A program made the translations under genes and the position numbers. The notes below the pieces were generated by a model. That model searched no databases. It was not told the DNA's origin and was given only the letters and a program-made list of their open reading frames with translations. A DNA stretch of 8,737 nt from CAZNVB01 sp964651495 (GTDB taxonomy: Bacteria; Acidobacteriota; Aminicenantia; Aminicenantales; UBA8522), in contig CAZYWP010000131.1 of the NCBI GenBank assembly GCA_964651495.1, forward strand, positions 1-8,737, given 5' to 3'. The stretch's first letter is position 1. Each line of letters starts with the position of its first letter. Positions 7,206 through 8,737 of this stretch are shown piece by piece.

Positions 7206-7564
7206 CTTGCCTCGATTTCCTGGCGCAGGAGTCCCAGTTCCTGGGCTAGCTTTTTGTTGGCCTCCTTCAGCTCGGAGATGGCCACGGAAAAGTGAACCAG
7301 GATCATCATCAGGCCCATGATCAGGATCAGGAACAGCGCCGCCGGCGGATAGCCGATGCCGACCAGGATAGAAAACCGGTCGAGCAGGCCTCTGAACAGT
7401 GAAATGACCAGGAAAACAGCTCCCATTCCCAACCAGAGGACGGCGAACTCTTCTTTCAATTTTTTCCGCCGGATGAGCTCGAGGATGAAGAGGATGAGCA
7501 GGATGCTCCCGACGATGGCTAAAATTTGGATCCTTAAAACCTGGACGTTGGCTAAGTTATCCAT
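7202..7564 (-). CDS. DUF2304 family membrane protein
   Basis: The product has 120 residues with helices at about 11-30, 42-58 and 72-92 and a charged, probably coiled-coil tail (94-119, ISELKEANKKLAQELGLLRQ). The loop RRKKLKEEFAVLWLGMG (32-48) and the GYPPAALFL segment (71-79) fit the DUF2304 pattern. Genes of this family usually stand next to GT2 glycosyltransferases of the polyprenyl-phosphate-mannose synthase kind, as here. By analogy with the DPM3 subunit of the eukaryotic enzyme, it could hold the soluble GT2 partner at the membrane; this is inference. AGAGAGG stands four bases before the ATG at 7564. The gap to the GT2 stop codon is nine bases. Confidence 0.85.
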   Translation of the reverse strand: MDNLANVQVLRIQILAIVGSILLILFILELIRRKKLKEEFAVLWLGMGAVFLVISLFRGLLDRFSILVGIGYPPAALFLILIMGLMMILVHFSVAISELKEANKKLAQELGLLRQEIEAR

Positions 7565-7573
7565 TGCGCCTCT

Positions 7574-8272
7574 CTATTCGTGTTTTCTGAGGATCAAAAC
7601 AAAGATGGCCAGAAAGACCTTGACCATGTAATAGACCGATTCCAGGAAACTGATGGACGACTTGCCTCCCTTTCGGCCGGCGATCTCCGCCGGGATCTCT
7701 CGAATCCGCATTTTCTTTTTTTGCAGGATGTAGATTGCTTCCGGCTCCGGATAGTCGTCCGGGTATTCCCGGCTGAGAACCTCAATGGCCTTCCTGTTAA
7801 AGGCCCGGAAACCGGACGTGCTGTCCCTGATCCTCTGGCCGAGGATCAGACGGTTGGTCAGGGAGAAAAGCCGGATTCCCAGCCGTCGGCCGGCCGGTCC
7901 CCGGTATGCGCCTTTTTCTATAAAGCGCGACCCGATAACTGCGTCAGCCTCCCCGCGCTCGAGGGGTCGGAGGAGCTTGGGCACCTCGGCGGGCTTGTGC
8001 TGGCCGTCCGCATCGACCTGCACCGCTGCATCGTAGCCTTTATCTCGGGCGTACAGAAAGCCTGTCTGGACGGCCCCTCCGATCCCGAGGTTAACTGCCA
8101 GACGGATGATCTGGACCCCGGGAAAACTCCGGGCGATTTCAGCCGTCCTGTCTCCGGAGCCGTCGTCGACAACGAGGATGTCGAATCCAGGACAGTGATT
8201 CCGGATTTCCTCCAGGACGCCGCCGATCGTTTTCTCCTCATTGAAGGCCGGAACGATGATGAGTTTTTTCAC
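7574..8272 (-). CDS. GT2 glycosyltransferase, polyprenyl-phosphate-sugar synthase type
   Basis: The product has 232 residues. GT-A motifs are complete: VPAFNEE (7-13), VVDDGSGD (34-41), metal-binding QVDADGQH (85-92), GSRF (114-117), and RDSTSGFRAFNR (149-160), a signature of the dolichyl-phosphate-mannose synthase/DPM1 branch. The tail RKGGKSSISF (200-209) and a single hydrophobic helix (about 211-228) resemble GT2 enzymes of this branch, but the two-helix membrane domain of ArnC or GtrB is absent, so membrane attachment may depend on the DUF2304 neighbour. Such enzymes make polyprenyl-phosphate hexose from a nucleotide sugar at the inner face of the membrane. The start is a GTG at 8272 (the ORF begins with the expected MKKLIIVPAFNEE). 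No good Shine-Dalgarno site precedes it. It is the first gene of the operon, 24 bases from the -10 box of the upstream promoter. Confidence 0.88.
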   Translation of the reverse strand: MKKLIIVPAFNEEKTIGGVLEEIRNHCPGFDILVVDDGSGDRTAEIARSFPGVQIIRLAVNLGIGGAVQTGFLYARDKGYDAAVQVDADGQHKPAEVPKLLRPLERGEADAVIGSRFIEKGAYRGPAGRRLGIRLFSLTNRLILGQRIRDSTSGFRAFNRKAIEVLSREYPDDYPEPEAIYILQKKKMRIREIPAEIAGRKGGKSSISFLESVYYMVKVFLAIFVLILRKHE

Positions 8273-8295
8273 CGCAGCTCGGTTGATCGGGGGGA

Positions 8296-8324
8296 AATAT
8301 ATCGCCCGGGGCGGGAAATGTCAA
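8296..8324 (-). promoter_or_regulatory. Sigma70-type promoter of the glycan operon
   Basis: On the minus strand a perfect TTGACA (8324-8319) and TATATT (8301-8296) are separated by 17 bases. Transcription should start near 8289, giving a leader of about 17 bases before the GTG at 8272. Only the short distance to the start codon is unusual. It is the best candidate for transcription of all seven genes. Confidence 0.7.
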
Positions 8325-8404
8325 CGGAACCGCCGGATTTGATTTACCGTGCCAATATCATTACCCGATAAGAAATTCGTTTTCTGCTGTGCCGGCTGAA
8401 TGGG

Positions 8405-8445
8405 CATTCATGCGCCAATTTTGCCTCCTCCCATCGTCATGAATG
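8405..8445. repeat. Eight-base inverted repeat CATTCATG / CATGAATG
   Basis: CATTCATG (8405-8412) and CATGAATG (8438-8445) are exact inverted repeats separated by 25 bases. They lie between the operon promoter and the transposase tail. They may belong to the end of the IS91-like element, whose ends have hairpins rather than terminal inverted repeats, or form an operator. Chance is possible at this length. Confidence 0.35.
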
Positions 8446-8472
8446 ATAAAAAATAATGGGCGTGGATGTCAA
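8443..8472 (-). promoter_or_regulatory. Second promoter-like pair upstream of the operon
   Basis: TTGACA (8472-8467) and TATCAT (8448-8443) are 18 bases apart on the minus strand. The -10 box overlaps one arm of the CATGAATG repeat. It would add a longer leader of about 165 bases to the operon. It lies downstream of the transposase gene and might be an outward-reading promoter near the end of the element. Less sure than the proximal promoter. Confidence 0.35.
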
Positions 8473-8569
8473 CTTGAGCAAAAAATGGCGGAAGATGGGC
8501 TAAAGAGTCTAGGGAAATTATAAAAGCATCTAAAATCCGATAGACCTCTCCTCCCGGTCAAAAAGAGAA

Positions 8570-8737
8570 TCACGAAAAATACTCAGCCGAGGTCTCGGCG
8601 GCCATCAAGAGCTCCTGCGAAGCGATCCGAGGAGGGGGAGGTTTCGCTGCGACAAAGGTCAGCTTGAGGTGGTTGATGATCCTGTCCACCACGACATAGT
8701 CAGTGAGGAAAGCGATGATCTTCATCGTGGCGCCGCA
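8570..8737 (-). CDS. C-terminal fragment of an IS91-like transposase (runs off the window)
   Basis: The last 55 codons of a gene that enters from the right edge end in a TGA at 8572-8570. They begin with CGATMKIIAFLTDYVVVDRI, then NHLKLTF, a run of four prolines and a tail ending in EYFS. The pattern Cys-Gly-x-x-Met-(K/R)-I-I-A-F, followed about ten residues later by an R-I-(I/L)-x-H-L segment and a proline-rich end, is how IS91/IS801-type (Y2 rolling-circle) transposases finish; the Cys-Gly is the end of a zinc-finger CxxCG. The catalytic part is outside the window, so whether the gene is whole cannot be told. Confidence 0.65.
   Translation of the reverse strand, partial: CGATMKIIAFLTDYVVVDRIINHLKLTFVAAKPPPPRIASQELLMAAETSAEYFS

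Larger units (their letters stand above)
8405..8737 (-). mobile_element. Probable 3' end of an IS91-like element, boundary uncertain
   Basis: Downstream of the transposase tail there is no further gene until the GT2 start. In IS91-type elements the replication-origin end lies 3' of the transposase gene and carries a hairpin. The inverted repeat at 8405-8445 is a candidate, and the left limit here is set on that basis only. No direct target repeats are expected for this class, so the border cannot be fixed by sequence reading. Confidence 0.35.

Noticed and set aside
7580..8371. Plus-strand open frame of 263 codons
   Set aside because: It is antisense to the GT2 gene with all its motifs in place, and its own product shows no family pattern.
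1..8737. CRISPR arrays, tRNA and rRNA genes
   Set aside because: No regularly spaced direct repeats and no tRNA- or rRNA-like stretch was seen on either strand.

Overview
The window looks like bacterial DNA of moderately high GC from a Gram-negative or diderm-type organism. It holds a compact seven-gene operon on the minus strand for making and modifying a lipid-linked or cell-surface glycan, a convergent plus-strand gene for an exported protein, and the tail of a transposase at the right edge. Taxonomy cannot be settled from the sequence. An environmental lineage such as Acidobacteriota/Aminicenantota or Desulfobacterota would fit the GC content, the FemAB-like and DUF3473-like surface-polysaccharide genes and the IS91-type tail, but this is only an impression.

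Layout. Bases 1-340 hold no convincing gene. At 341-1243 (+) lies a 300-residue exported protein built from two tandem copies of a SnoaL/DUF4440-like domain. Just downstream, a good ribosome binding site and ATG at 1253 open a 30-codon reading frame that runs into the 3' end of the convergent operon; it may be the remnant of another gene's start. From 8272 down to 1281 (-) the operon reads: GT2 glycosyltransferase of the polyprenyl-phosphate-sugar synthase type; DUF2304 membrane protein; four-helix EamA/SMR-type membrane protein; FemAB-like GNAT protein; zinc-ribbon SAM methyltransferase; NodB-type polysaccharide deacetylase; 915-residue GT39/ArnT-like GT-C glycosyltransferase with a large extracytoplasmic C-terminal half. 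Adjacent genes overlap by 4-8 bases at three junctions, which supports co-transcription. The right end (8570-8737, -) encodes the C-terminus of an IS91-like transposase that continues beyond the window.

Two sigma70-type promoters are readable on the minus strand. One (TTGACA, 17 bp, TATATT) sits just upstream of the first operon gene. The other (TTGAAA, 17 bp, TATAAT) sits directly in front of the GT39 gene, so close that its transcript would be nearly leaderless.

How the genes may work together (inference). The GT2 enzyme would load a sugar on polyprenyl phosphate, perhaps held at the membrane by the DUF2304 protein. The EamA-like protein would flip the lipid-sugar, and the GT39 enzyme would transfer the sugar to an acceptor on the outer face of the membrane. 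The deacetylase, methyltransferase and FemAB-like protein would tailor the sugar or glycan. The set parallels the ArnC/ArnD/ArnE-F/ArnT machinery by function, but lacks ArnA and ArnB and adds FemAB and methyltransferase steps. The FemAB-like and DUF3473-like proteins recall PEP-CTERM/exosortase polysaccharide loci, although no exosortase lies in this window.
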